DNA of 64,000 bases, from contig JABISG010000152.1 in the NCBI GenBank assembly GCA_018699955.1, positions 1-64,000 of the forward strand, written 5' to 3'. The notes under the pieces were generated by a model, which was given only the letters and a program-made list of their open reading frames with translations, ran no database searches and was not told where the DNA came from. Numbering within the stretch: the stretch's first letter is position 1; every line of letters begins with the position of its first letter. The position numbers and the translations under genes are program-made. Below, piece after piece: positions 53,116-62,055 of this stretch. Origin of the DNA: Planctomycetaceae bacterium. Its GTDB lineage: Bacteria; Planctomycetota; Planctomycetia; Planctomycetales; Planctomycetaceae.

Positions 53116-55068
53116 ATGTCCGATCAATCGTCTGATAGTCCCTCCTCGCCGCCGTGGCGTTTGATTCTTGCGCAGTTGGCCGCGCTGGCGGTTGGGCTGG
53201 CAATTGTTATTGCGGGAGAGATCCCCCGCCTGAGTACAGCAATCAGCAGCGGCTCGCCTTTCAGTTGGTTTGCCGATATGGAAGTTGAGACGACGCCGTT
53301 TGTGCTGTTGCTGTTGCTGCTGCCGGGATTCTGGATGGTGCGTCGTCCGCTGTTGCGGAGGGGGGCGGGCGGAATCGGTCGATTCTTTGTGGGACTGTTT
53401 CACACCGACGGCCGTGTGCAGACCGCTGGTCGATGGGAATGGTTGCTCGCAACATTTGTTGCGATTTCTTCCGTCGGCGCCAGCGCATGGGTGGCGCAAC
53501 GACCGGTTGCGAATCGCCCGGGAGTTGTGTTCGGCGATCTGCCGCCCGCGTATCACGATGAGTTCAGTTATCTGTTTCAGGCGAGAACGTTTCTGGCGGG
53601 GCATCTGTCGTTTTCCAGTCATGCCGAAGCGCCCGAATTGTTCGACCAGATGCATGTGCTGAACGACGATGGCCGATTTGCCAGCCGGTTCTTTCCTGGC
53701 ACCGGGTTGTGGATGGCACCTTTTGTTGCGGTCGAACGGCCCTATTGGGGGCATTGGCTTGCGGGCGGGCTGTCCGCGTTTTTCATGTTCTGGGCGGGCC
53801 GCGAACTGGGCGGAAACGGCGTTGGCTTTTTGGCGGGTCTTCTGACTGCGATGTCGCCCGGTATGGCGTTGTTCAGCAATCTGCTTTTGGCGCATCATCC
53901 AGGGTTGGTGGGATTGACGTTGTTTCTGTTTGCTTTCCTGCGAATGATGCGTACGCCGCGTTGGACTTGGGCGGTCGCTGCGGGCTGCGGGCTGAGTTTC
54001 GCCATGCTCTGCCGTCCGATGACCGCTGCCGGTTTTGGATTGCCGTTTGGAATTTGGTTTGCCTGGTGGTTATTGCGGCGCGTCAGGCCGAACAGCGAAT
54101 CGATGGATGTTTCTTCGCGGATTCGCCTGGCCGGTGTGTTGACGTTACCGATTGTCGGTGGGATGGCGTTTCAGACGGTCAACAACCACGCGATTACTGG
54201 CAGCGTTTTGGCGACACCGTATCAGCGATACACCGACATCTACACGCCGCGACACGTTTACGGTTTCAATAATGTTCTTCGCGGTGAGCGACGCCTCGGA
54301 CCGAAGGTGATCGAAAACTACGACAGCTGGACCGAGAATCTGGCCCCGCGGATGTGGGAACATAACGCCGACGGCGATGTGGTGTTGAGTCTTCTATCGC
54401 GAAATGTGTGGAATCGTTTGCAGGCCAGTTTGCGGTGGTCGTTGGCAATTGTGCCGCTGACAATGGGGGCCGTCTTTTTTCTCATCAACGGAGTGGGCCG
54501 ATCAGACAATCGTTGGTGGTTGATTGTGGCCGCCGTCTTGGCACTGCATCTGGCCCATGTTCCCTATTGGTATGAAGGGATTATGCAATGGCATTACGTT
54601 TTTGAGACTGGACCGTTATGGCTGCTGTTGTTTGCCGGTGCGACGCAACAACTGCTGCAGCACTGGCGAGCAACGCATCGTCCGCTGATGCCCGCATGGT
54701 TGGCGCTCTTTGTTGGTGTGGCCTGGCTGACAGCTTACACGTCACCGGATCCGTTCTGGAGTACCTCCCGGATTGAACCGAAGGTAATCGAGTTAACGTA
54801 CTCCCGCCGGATGTATCACGACTTTCACAAAATGATTGAGAGCCGTGTCGAGGAGCAAGCGGCACTCATTCTTGTTAACCACGACCTAACTCTTCGACAC
54901 ATCGACCACGTGACGAACGATCCTGATCTTGATGCCGATGTACTGATCGGACGATTCCGTGAGGGGCGGACTGATCTGGCGAAAGTGCAAAGGCAGTTTC
55001 CCGATCGTGCGTTGTACGTGTACCGCGCTGCCACTGGCGAATTGCAACGATGGAAACGCCCCAATTGA
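53116..55068 (+). CDS. GT-C-type (GT39/ArnT-like) membrane protein
   Basis: 650 residues with about eleven hydrophobic segments. The first extracytoplasmic loop has YHDEFSYLFQARTFLAGHL; the Asp-Glu pair is the catalytic-type acidic motif of GT-C glycosyltransferases. GRFASRFFPGTGLWMAPFVA and the following TMs match the dolichyl-phosphate-mannose transferase-like pattern. A soluble C-terminal part holds WSTSRIEPKVIELTYS. It probably transfers a sugar from a lipid carrier to protein or lipid on the outer face of the membrane; donor unknown. The ATG at 53116 is used. Confidence 0.75.
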   Translation: MSDQSSDSPSSPPWRLILAQLAALAVGLAIVIAGEIPRLSTAISSGSPFSWFADMEVETTPFVLLLLLLPGFWMVRRPLLRRGAGGIGRFFVGLFHTDGRVQTAGRWEWLLATFVAISSVGASAWVAQRPVANRPGVVFGDLPPAYHDEFSYLFQARTFLAGHLSFSSHAEAPELFDQMHVLNDDGRFASRFFPGTGLWMAPFVAVERPYWGHWLAGGLSAFFMFWAGRELGGNGVGFLAGLLTAMSPGMALFSNLLLAHHPGLVGLTLFLFAFLRMMRTPRWTWAVAAGCGLSFAMLCRPMTAAGFGLPFGIWFAWWLLRRVRPNSESMDVSSRIRLAGVLTLPIVGGMAFQTVNNHAITGSVLATPYQRYTDIYTPRHVYGFNNVLRGERRLGPKVIENYDSWTENLAPRMWEHNADGDVVLSLLSRNVWNRLQASLRWSLAIVPLTMGAVFFLINGVGRSDNRWWLIVAAVLALHLAHVPYWYEGIMQWHYVFETGPLWLLLFAGATQQLLQHWRATHRPLMPAWLALFVGVAWLTAYTSPDPFWSTSRIEPKVIELTYSRRMYHDFHKMIESRVEEQAALILVNHDLTLRHIDHVTNDPDLDADVLIGRFREGRTDLAKVQRQFPDRALYVYRAATGELQRWKRPN

Positions 55069-55092
55069 TAGTCGCGCTGCCAAACGAAAAAA

Positions 55093-55122
55093 CGGGTCTG
55101 ATCGCCGAAGCAATCAGACCCG
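55093..55122 (-). terminator. intrinsic terminator of the cysteine-rich gene
   Basis: On the minus strand CGGGTCTGAT pairs with ATCAGACCCG around a 10-base loop, followed by TTTTTT. It is about 50 bases downstream of the cysteine-rich gene's stop. Confidence 0.8.
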
Positions 55123-55174
55123 CTGTTCTCATTCTGCAATCAACAACGACGGTCAAACCATCGCGAAAGACAGA

Positions 55175-55582
55175 CTATGCGTCGGTCTTTTTCGGAGCGG
55201 GAGCTTTTTCAGCGGCGGGAGCCGGAGCGGCTTCTGCCGGAGGAGCTGGTGCCGCACCTTCTTTGGCGCCGCCGTGCTTCTTGCCGTGACCGTGGCCATC
55301 GTATGCCTTAGCCGAACCACAGCAGGTGGGAGCGGGCTTGCAGCATGTCGGGGCGGGCTTACAGCACTTCGGAGCCGGCTTGCAGCAATCGTCGTCATCG
55401 TGACCGCAATCGTCGTCGTCGTGACCACAATCGTCGTCATCGTAATCAACGCAGCAGCAGCTGCTGCCGCCGTGGCCAAAGAAGAGGAAGCCAGCTTCCG
55501 CTTCCTTCGACTGTGTGCTGAAACCAGCAACCATCAACACCATCCCGGCCAATGCAAGTAGGCCAAAAAACTTTCGACTCAT
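55175..55582 (-). CDS. exported Cys/Asp/His-rich low-complexity protein
   Basis: 135 residues with GAGGAGA eight bases before the ATG. Signal peptide (MSRKFFGLLALAGMVLMVAG, cleavage near the AEA at about 30). The mature protein has a CCC, DDDDCGH repeated, then four CCKPAP-type repeats, a GHGHGKKHGG stretch and an Ala/Pro-rich tail. The Cys, Asp and His clusters suggest metal binding or disulfide cross-linking in the cell envelope; planctomycete cell-wall proteins rich in Cys are known. It has its own terminator. No homologous domain is recognised. Confidence 0.75.
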   Translation of the reverse strand: MSRKFFGLLALAGMVLMVAGFSTQSKEAEAGFLFFGHGGSSCCCVDYDDDDCGHDDDDCGHDDDDCCKPAPKCCKPAPTCCKPAPTCCGSAKAYDGHGHGKKHGGAKEGAAPAPPAEAAPAPAAEKAPAPKKTDA

Positions 55583-56051
55583 CAGTACGTCTCCTCAAGG
55601 TGACATTGTGAAAGGAACCAAAACCACAATCAACAGCTAACCCACATCTCAATTCAGCTGCGCATTGCCGACTTGTTACTGCCGACAATTCGCAATCGAC
55701 ATTAAGATGCACAACATGGGGTACATAGTGCGAATCTGAACTTGAAGATACCAACTCGGACTGGGAAGTCAAACCAAAACGGGTAACAATACCCAATTAA
55801 GTCGAGTGGGTTAAGTGCGGTGCTTTTGCGGGGTGAGTGGAATGGGGTAGACCAAAGTGATTTCCACGATGTCGTTCATCTCGGTTCTGGCGTAGAATCG
55901 ACGCGTCGATCAATCTACGACTTGACGTTCGATTCTGATTGCCATCACGTTAGAGTTTGGTGCTGCACATCCCGCGAAGTCGGCAGTCGGACTGCTATTC
56001 TGAAGAATGACTGTCGCCCGAGGCTTTCACGAGTTTGATCTTTCAAGTGAT
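55583..56051. other. intergenic region with no recognisable gene
   Basis: 469 bases, more AT-rich than its surroundings, between the divergent cysteine-rich gene and folP. Presumably holds both promoters. An in-frame ATG for folP at 56007 falls inside; no hairpin or repeat family copy is seen. Confidence 0.45.
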
Positions 56052-56939
56052 ATGAAGAGCGAAAACACTGCACCAAAGAAGCCAATTCCCGATGAACTGC
56101 GAACGTGGCGCGTTGGTTCGACGAACCAATTGCTGGGGGCGTTCCCATGGATCATGGGAATTGTCAACGCGACTCCCGACAGCTTCTCCGACGGAGGTCG
56201 GTTCCTCGACGAAGAGGCAGCCGTCGATCACGCGCTTGCGCTGGTTGCCGATGGCGCCGACATTCTCGATGTTGGAGGCGAATCGACGCGGCCGGGTTCC
56301 CAACCCGTCGAACTCGAAGAAGAACTTCGGCGTGTGTTGCCCGTGGTACGTCGGCTCGCGAAAGAAACCAATGCGTTGATCTCAATCGACACGACCAAAG
56401 CGGAAGTCGCCCGCCAGGCAATTGAGGCCGGCGCCGACATTGTGAACGACATTTCCGGTTTGCGTTTCGACGAGCAAATGGCTGCCGTTTGTCGCGAAAG
56501 CGGTGCAGCCGTCATCTGCATGCACATGCAGGGAACGCCGCAAACGATGCAGGAGAATCCCACCTACAACGATGCGGTCACCGACATTGCCACGTTTTTC
56601 GGCGAACGACTCGAAAGTCTCGAACGGGCCGGCATCGAGCGCGAACGGATCGTTCTCGATCCGGGTGTTGGTTTCGGCAAGACAGCGGCACACAATCTGG
56701 AAATCCTCTCGGCCATCGAACAGTTTCGCGCGCTTGGCCGTCCGGTGTTGATCGGCCATTCGCGAAAACGATTCTTAAGCAAAGTCCTGAATCGCGACGT
56801 GGACGAGCGAACGAGCGGCACGATTGGCGTTGCCATTGCATTGGCGACGCAGCACACCGACATCATCCGCGTGCATGACGTTCGCGCCGTGCGTGATGCG
56901 GTGACCGCTTGGCAAGCCGTCACCGATCGCATCGATTGA
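56052..56939 (+). CDS. folP: dihydropteroate synthase (FolP)
   Basis: 295 residues from ATG 56052, or 310 from ATG 56007; neither start has a clear Shine-Dalgarno. FolP joins p-aminobenzoate to dihydropterin pyrophosphate; it is the sulfonamide target. Seen: IMGIVNATPDSFSDGGRF (substrate loop), DILDVGGESTRPG, SIDTTKAEVA, NDISGL and the late HSRKRFLS with IGVAIALATQHTDIIRVHDV. A complete TIM barrel. Confidence 0.95.
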   Translation: MKSENTAPKKPIPDELRTWRVGSTNQLLGAFPWIMGIVNATPDSFSDGGRFLDEEAAVDHALALVADGADILDVGGESTRPGSQPVELEEELRRVLPVVRRLAKETNALISIDTTKAEVARQAIEAGADIVNDISGLRFDEQMAAVCRESGAAVICMHMQGTPQTMQENPTYNDAVTDIATFFGERLESLERAGIERERIVLDPGVGFGKTAAHNLEILSAIEQFRALGRPVLIGHSRKRFLSKVLNRDVDERTSGTIGVAIALATQHTDIIRVHDVRAVRDAVTAWQAVTDRID

Positions 56940-56963
56940 CGCTGCTGCTGCGACGAAGCGCGG

Positions 56964-57010
56964 CGCTGCGAGAAACCCGGTTTTTTGGAAAAACCGGGTT
57001 TCTCGCAGCG
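56964..57010. terminator. very long bidirectional hairpin
   Basis: Arms of about 22 bases (CGCTGCGAGAAACCCGGTTT and its complement) with T and A runs inside the stem, between convergent folP and an oxidoreductase gene. A partial relative of the stem (AGAAACCCGGTTTCTC) is at 62037. Confidence 0.75.
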
Positions 57011-57029
57011 GGTATTCTCTCAACAAAGT

Positions 57030-58358
57030 TCAGACGACTTTGGTGACGCCCGGTACCGGAATCGCGTATTCGCCGTCCGCGTTCGGCAGCGACTGCGGGT
57101 CGGCATCCCAGGTAAATCGCTTGGGCATGATGGATATCTCGGAATGGAGCGCCTTGTCCATGTCGATCACCTTGCCGGAATAGGTTGCCATACGGCCGAG
57201 GATGGCTGTCATGGTGCTCATGGCACCCTGTTCGCCCTCGTTGTACTTTTCGTTGTTGCGAATGGCGGCAAACAGGTCGTCGTGTTCCACCTGGTAGGGA
57301 TCGCTCTTGTCGCCGTTGAATCGCCATTTGTCATCGCCGGCAATTAAGCTGCCGCCGCTGACCGTCGCGACGCCCTTGGCACCGTGAGCGTGTTCGCTGA
57401 CGCTGTTCCAGACGTTGCGAATGTGCCGACATTGGCTGAACATGCGGGTGCCGTCTTCGTACTCATACTCGACGGCATGATGGTCGAAAATTTCGCCATA
57501 GCGCTTGTCTTTGCGGACTTCGCGGCCGCCCATTCCGCTGGCGCGAACGGGGAAACCGCCCTTAATCCAGTTGCCGACGTCGAGGTTGTGAATGTGCTGC
57601 TCGACGATGTGATCGCCACACAGCCAGTTGTAGTAGTACCAGTTGCGCATCTGGTATTCCATTTCGCTGGAAACCTGCTCGCGCGAGCGGCGCGGTTCCC
57701 AAACTCCGCCGCTGTTCCAATACACGCGAAGTGCGACGACGTCGCCGATGGCACCATTCTGGATGCGATCGATGGTTTCGATGTATTTGGCCTGATGATG
57801 TCGCTGCAGACCAACTCCGACTTTGAGGTTTTTCTTTTTGGCTTCGCTTACCGCGGCGAGCACTTTGCGGATGCCCGGTGCATCGGTGGCGACCGGCTTT
57901 TCCATGAAGACGTGCTTACCGGCGTTGACTGCCGCCTCGAAGTGAATCGGTCGAAAACCGGGCGGCGTCGCCAGAATGACCAGATCGATGTCGCTGTCGA
58001 TGACCTGTCGGTAGGCGTCGAACCCGCTGAAGCGTCGTTCGGGAACGACATTCACCCGGTCGGCACCCAGTGACTTTGTGGCTGCCGTAATTCGTTTCAG
58101 ACTGGAATCCAGTTGATCATCGAATGCGTCGGCCATGGCGACCAGTTGCACGCGGCCCTTGGTGGAAAGTGCCTGCACCGCCGCCCGGCTGCCGCGACCG
58201 CCGCAACCGACCAGACCAACGCGAATCGTCTCATCGCCACTGGCAAACGCGCCACTGGTCATCGCCAAATTGCCCAGCAAACCCGTGCCAACGGCAGCAA
58301 CTGAAGACGTCTTCATAAAATCGCGGCGAGAGGTGGAATTGTTGGTCTGCTTGGTCAT
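57030..58358 (-). CDS. second Tat-exported Gfo/Idh/MocA-family oxidoreductase
   Basis: 442 residues. Twin-arginine signal TSRRDFMKTSSVAAVGTGLL; Rossmann motif IRVGLVGCGGRGSRA; EKP in VFMEKPVATDAPG; WYYYNWLCGDHIVEQHIHNLDVGNWI in the substrate domain. It is of the same broad family as the one at 49087 but the middle parts differ clearly, so the two are not a recent duplication. The substrate is unknown. The ATG at 58358 is set by the Tat signal. Confidence 0.9.
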   Translation of the reverse strand: MTKQTNNSTSRRDFMKTSSVAAVGTGLLGNLAMTSGAFASGDETIRVGLVGCGGRGSRAAVQALSTKGRVQLVAMADAFDDQLDSSLKRITAATKSLGADRVNVVPERRFSGFDAYRQVIDSDIDLVILATPPGFRPIHFEAAVNAGKHVFMEKPVATDAPGIRKVLAAVSEAKKKNLKVGVGLQRHHQAKYIETIDRIQNGAIGDVVALRVYWNSGGVWEPRRSREQVSSEMEYQMRNWYYYNWLCGDHIVEQHIHNLDVGNWIKGGFPVRASGMGGREVRKDKRYGEIFDHHAVEYEYEDGTRMFSQCRHIRNVWNSVSEHAHGAKGVATVSGGSLIAGDDKWRFNGDKSDPYQVEHDDLFAAIRNNEKYNEGEQGAMSTMTAILGRMATYSGKVIDMDKALHSEISIMPKRFTWDADPQSLPNADGEYAIPVPGVTKVV

Positions 58359-58466
58359 TGGACGGCTCCAAAGTAAAATTGATGTGAAGTGTCGAACGTG
58401 CCTCTTCGTTTCCATGTGTGTTTCAAGGATTCGCGGGGCGACATTCCGTAATCAGGAAAAATGATG

Positions 58467-58691
58467 TCATGTGGAAATCGCCTGAAAGACGCGGCCCGCT
58501 TTTCGCAAGTAATCGATGTCTCCTTGTTCCGCATGCCGGGCGACTTCATCCAACCAGCGAATCGTCGCCGGTTCGAGGCAAGCCTCCGATGGATCGTCGG
58601 CCGGGTAAACGACTTCAACTTCCACCTCGACGGCGAACTGACCGCGCTGCACCCATCGTTTGCGTTTTTCTCGACGATCCTGCATGGACAT
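58467..58691 (-). CDS. small partner protein of the DUF4258 gene
   Basis: 74 residues from the ATG at 58691 (MSMQDRREKRKRW; a second ATG two codons on). A basic start is followed by an acidic beta-rich stretch (AVEVEVEVVYPADDPSEAC) and a helix (TIRWLDEVARHAEQGD). The start overlaps the stop of the DUF4258 gene (TAATG), so they are co-translated. No DNA-binding motif is apparent. Possibly the antitoxin of a two-gene unit. Confidence 0.6.
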   Translation of the reverse strand: MSMQDRREKRKRWVQRGQFAVEVEVEVVYPADDPSEACLEPATIRWLDEVARHAEQGDIDYLRKAGRVFQAIST

Positions 58692-58972
58692 TACTCTGGG
58701 AAATAGACGCTTACCAACTTCGCACGTCCGCTTGCCGCAAGCCAGGACCAAATGACTTCCACCCCCGTACTATCCACTAATTCTTGCCGGACGACAATCG
58801 ATGGGTTGGGTTTACTTGCCGGACGTTCGCGAACCAGTTTTGCATCTTCCAAACCAGCAACAATTTGCCAGACCGTGATTTCCCGCTCCTCGCACCGTTC
58901 GTCTGCATGCCAAGCAACAACCAATCGGTCCTGTCGGACTGCCTCGCAAATCTGGTCGTGAAGTCTTCCCAT
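58691..58972 (-). CDS. DUF4258-domain small protein
   Basis: 93 residues from the ATG at 58972 (an earlier one is three codons upstream). The family core VAWHADERCEEREITVWQIVAG and GVEVIWSWLAASGRAKLVSVYFPE matches DUF4258, a fold related to RelE/ParE-like small proteins often next to partner genes. The conserved His and Glu/Arg are present. It could be a toxin; this is inference from family and gene arrangement. Confidence 0.65.
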   Translation of the reverse strand: MGRLHDQICEAVRQDRLVVAWHADERCEEREITVWQIVAGLEDAKLVRERPASKPNPSIVVRQELVDSTGVEVIWSWLAASGRAKLVSVYFPE

Positions 58973-59061
58973 CCGAGCCAATCACCCGGATTTACCTGCT
59001 CCAGGAAAGACAACGAATACATACGGACTGCTGATTAACATTGCCCTGCCGCTAAACTGTA

Positions 59062-60174
59062 CTATTTCTTCCCGGCCTCTTCGAGCTTTTCTTTCACTTC
59101 GTTCGGATCCTTAAACAAGTCCAGCTTATCGGGAATCAAACGCAGTTTCATCTTTTCCTTCTCGGTCGGTTCAACCAACGGGCGAACGACGCGGAAGCCG
59201 ACGTGCAGGGCGTCGGTTAGAAACCAGATGCTCTGCGGCAATTGTGGGTCTTGCACTTTCCAGTTGGGTGTTGATGGCACACGGGCGGCGCTGCGGAGTT
59301 TCTCGGGATCATCATCCCACGATCCGCCCCGCACGACGCGTTTGTAGCGAACCGTCAGTGACGGAACCGACAGCGGGTTCGCGGTGACACCCTTCGCATC
59401 TCGTTTTGCGTAGGTGTCGGGCAGGTATTGGTCGAGGCACCATTCGGCGACGTTGCCGTGAATGTCGTACAGGCCCCACGGGTTCGGTTTCTTCTTGCCC
59501 ACCTTGGCGTAGACAAAATCGTTGTTGTCGATGTACCAGGCGTATTCGCCGAGCTTGCTGGCATCGTCACCAAACGAATAGGCGGTCGTGGTGCCGGCGC
59601 GGCAGGCGTATTCCCATTCGGCTTCCGTAGGCAGCCGGTAGAAACGTCCGGTCTTCGCGCTCAGCCATTGGCAGTACATCTTCGCGGCGAGTTGCGTCAT
59701 GCAGATTGCCGGGAAACCGTCGTGTCCCATGTCGAACGTCATGTCGGTGTAGGGCTTGGTCGGCCGTGTGACAGCGTCGGCTTTTTTGTCGCCGTCGGTT
59801 GGCTTGAGACCTTGAATCTTACGGCGTTGGATGTCCAGGCTGAAACCCCAAATGTCGTACTCGTCCCACGTCACTTCGTGCGTACCCATCCAGAACGGCG
59901 CGACTTTTACCTTCCGCTGCGGTCCTTCATCTGCCTTGCGGCCCTCTTCTTTTTCAGCACTGCCCATCAAGAATTCGCCGGCGGGAATTGGCACTAACCC
60001 AAACGTTATGTCCGTCCCGGAGAGCACCTCGCGGTACGGCTTCATCTGTTTTTCGCTTTTCGCCTCGCCCGGCTTGTCGGCAGCGCGAGTGCTGTTCGCC
60101 GCAAAGCCGACGACGAATGCCAGAGAAAACAAGAACGCTTGCGGCCGACCGGTCGGTCGAATTATGCTCAACAT
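59062..60174 (-). CDS. exported FGE-sulfatase (SUMF1)-like protein
   Basis: 370 residues with a signal peptide (FLFSLAFVVGFAANSTRA). The SUMF1 fold is clear: PAGEFLMGS, WMGTHEVTWDEYD, YRLPTEAEWEYACRAGTTTA, GLYDIHGNVAEWCLD, VVRGGSWDDDPEKLRSAAR and HVGFRVVRP. True formylglycine-generating enzymes carry two Cys in the RGGSW(x)C..C region; here that region has Asp and no Cys, so sulfatase activation is unlikely. Its function is probably structural or catalytic of another kind. AGGAG upstream supports the ATG at 60174. It starts 39 bases from the divergent apbE. Confidence 0.88.
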   Translation of the reverse strand: MLSIIRPTGRPQAFLFSLAFVVGFAANSTRAADKPGEAKSEKQMKPYREVLSGTDITFGLVPIPAGEFLMGSAEKEEGRKADEGPQRKVKVAPFWMGTHEVTWDEYDIWGFSLDIQRRKIQGLKPTDGDKKADAVTRPTKPYTDMTFDMGHDGFPAICMTQLAAKMYCQWLSAKTGRFYRLPTEAEWEYACRAGTTTAYSFGDDASKLGEYAWYIDNNDFVYAKVGKKKPNPWGLYDIHGNVAEWCLDQYLPDTYAKRDAKGVTANPLSVPSLTVRYKRVVRGGSWDDDPEKLRSAARVPSTPNWKVQDPQLPQSIWFLTDALHVGFRVVRPLVEPTEKEKMKLRLIPDKLDLFKDPNEVKEKLEEAGKK

Positions 60175-60213
60175 CTGGTGACAACTCCTGAGAACATCTC
60201 GCAAAGAACTGCG

Positions 60214-61269
60214 ATGCGGACTCAAATTTTCAATTTGATGGTGACCGTCGCCTTGCTGATGATAGGCACGGGGCGGGTTTCAGCTGCGGAACAACTCGAA
60301 CGGTACGAGTTCCTGCAGATCCAAATGGGCGTGCCGTTCCGTATCACATTATATGCCGGAAACGATGTCGCCGCAAACAAGGCCGCCCGTGCAGCGTATG
60401 CTCGCATCAAGCAACTCAACGGTATTCTCAGTGATTACGACCCCGACAGCGAATTGATGCGATTGTGCCGATCGTCCGGCCCGGAAAAACCGGTGAAAGT
60501 TGGCCGTGATTTGGAGCGTGTTGTTTCTGCATCGCTGAGATTGTCGGCGAAAACCGGCGGGGCGTTCGATGTCACAATTGGCCCGGTCGTCCGCCTGTGG
60601 CGCATCGCCCGCCGCAAGAAGCAAATGCCCGCCTACGCGGCGCTTTCCGAGGCGCTGGTCCGAGTTGGTCATCGGCACGTTCGGCTCGACACGAAGCAGC
60701 ATACAATCGAATTGCAGCACAAAGAAATGCGGCTCGATCTGGGAGGCATCGCCAAAGGCTTCGCCGGCGACGAAGCGCTGAAGGTACTCAAAGCGCACGG
60801 CATCACCCGCGCACTCATTGACGGCAGCGGCGACATCGTCGCAGGCGACCCGCCGCCCGGCAAGAAAGGTTGGATCATCGAAGTCGGCGCGGTCACCCAA
60901 AAGCCGACGGGCCGCGTCCCGTCAGAACCCCAATCCACCAAACCACTCCGCCTCAAAGTCTCCAACGCAGCCGTCGCCACATCGGGCGACGCCTATCAAA
61001 ACGTCAAGATCGACGGCAAACGTTACTCGCATATCATCAATCCAAAAACCGGTTTGGGCCTCACCCAATCGAGCAGCGTCACCGTGATTGCCGAAAACGG
61101 CATGGCGGCCGACAGCCTGGCATCGGCAGTCAGCGTGCTGGGACCAAAACGGGGATTAAAGCTCATCGGCGACATGAAACACCGCGCCGCGATGGTCATC
61201 ATATTGAAAGACGGCCAACCCCAGAAACACCAAACTAAATCCCTCGCCCATTTCATCACAACCGACTAA
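60214..61269 (+). CDS. apbE: FAD:protein FMN transferase (ApbE)
   Basis: 351 residues with a signal peptide (MRTQIFNLMVTVALLMIGTG, cleavage near VSAAE). ApbE attaches FMN to threonine of exported flavoproteins such as Nqr/Rnf subunits using FAD. Seen: MRLDLGGIAKGFAGDEAL, DGSGDIVAGD, VATSGDAYQN and HIINPKTGLG. All Mg and FAD regions are present. It may serve exported redox proteins, abundant here; no target is next to it. Confidence 0.93.
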   Translation: MRTQIFNLMVTVALLMIGTGRVSAAEQLERYEFLQIQMGVPFRITLYAGNDVAANKAARAAYARIKQLNGILSDYDPDSELMRLCRSSGPEKPVKVGRDLERVVSASLRLSAKTGGAFDVTIGPVVRLWRIARRKKQMPAYAALSEALVRVGHRHVRLDTKQHTIELQHKEMRLDLGGIAKGFAGDEALKVLKAHGITRALIDGSGDIVAGDPPPGKKGWIIEVGAVTQKPTGRVPSEPQSTKPLRLKVSNAAVATSGDAYQNVKIDGKRYSHIINPKTGLGLTQSSSVTVIAENGMAADSLASAVSVLGPKRGLKLIGDMKHRAAMVIILKDGQPQKHQTKSLAHFITTD

Positions 61270-61279
61270 TCACCAACCA

Positions 61280-61296
61280 CGCTTGCGGTTTAGCAG
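61280..61296. repeat. family D repeat, single arm
   Basis: CGCTTGCGGTTTAGC matches one arm of the D1 inverted repeat at 27515 exactly over 15 bases. It lies just after apbE. Confidence 0.5.
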
Positions 61297-61337
61297 TCCA
61301 CCCAAAGACAGCGCCGACCATCTGGAAAGCCAACCCC

Positions 61338-62033
61338 ATGACGTTCAAACAAACCATGGCAACCCTCAAGAAAATGGGTACCGCCCAGAACGTCAAGATC
61401 TACAAACGGCACGGGGCCGGAGACAACCTGTTCGGCGTCAGCTTCGCCAACCTGAAGTTGCTGAAGAAACAGATCAAAACCGATCACGATTTGGCCGAGC
61501 AGTTATGGAATACGGGCAACAGCGATGCGCAGACGCTGGCCACCATGATCGCCGACCCCGACGCACTCACCGTGAAGACCGCTGATGCCTGGATGAAGAG
61601 CATTACAAGCCACGCTTTGGCCTGCACGTTTGCCGACATGATTGCCCGCTCGAAATTGGCTGCCGACCGAATGAAGAAGTGGATGAACCTCAAGAAAGAG
61701 ATGACGCGATGCTGCGGTTACTCGGTGCTATGCACAATGCTCCGCAATGACGCGGATCAACTCGACGATTCCACATGCGAGGCAATTCTGAAGACGATCG
61801 AAGCGGAGATTCACGAGTCAGCGAACTACGCCCGTCATTCGATGATTCTCGGGCTGATCGCCATCGGCATCTACAAACCGCAATTGCAGAAGACGGCGAT
61901 CGCCGCTTCGCGGCGGATTGGCAAAGTGGAAGTCGATCACGGTGAAACGTCTTGCAAGACCCCCGCTGCGGAGCCTTACATTCTCAAAGCCGCGAAACGA
62001 AAGTCAGCAAAGAAGAAGTCGGGGCGCGTTTGA
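61338..62033 (+). CDS. DNA alkylation repair (AlkD-like) protein
   Basis: 231 residues, all-helical. HEAT-like repeats as in AlkD glycosylases: NVKIYKRHGAGDNLFGVSFANLK, LAEQLWNTGNSDAQTLATMI, HESANYARHSMILGLIAIGI and IGKVEVDHGETSCKTPAAEPYI. AlkD removes alkylated bases without base-flipping. Not all relatives keep activity; the Trp/Asp pocket residues cannot be placed confidently. A basic C-terminal tail (KAAKRKSAKKKSGR). Confidence 0.78.
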   Translation: MTFKQTMATLKKMGTAQNVKIYKRHGAGDNLFGVSFANLKLLKKQIKTDHDLAEQLWNTGNSDAQTLATMIADPDALTVKTADAWMKSITSHALACTFADMIARSKLAADRMKKWMNLKKEMTRCCGYSVLCTMLRNDADQLDDSTCEAILKTIEAEIHESANYARHSMILGLIAIGIYKPQLQKTAIAASRRIGKVEVDHGETSCKTPAAEPYILKAAKRKSAKKKSGRV

Positions 62034-62036
62034 TGC

Positions 62037-62055
62037 ACAGAAACCCGGTTTCTCA
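62037..62055. repeat. short palindrome related to the folP terminator
   Basis: ACAGAAACCCGGTTTCTCAA, a short form of the stem at 56964. It sits between the AlkD-like gene and the small minus-strand gene. Confidence 0.4.

Noticed and set aside
55153..55561. Overlapping plus- and minus-strand frames around the cysteine-rich gene (Ala/Thr/Val-rich products)
   Set aside because: Low-complexity artefacts of the repeated Asp/Cys/Pro codons; only one frame has a signal peptide, Shine-Dalgarno and terminator.
58467..58972. Calling the DUF4258 pair a definite toxin-antitoxin system
   Set aside because: The partner has no recognisable DNA-binding or antitoxin fold, so it is reported only as a possibility.
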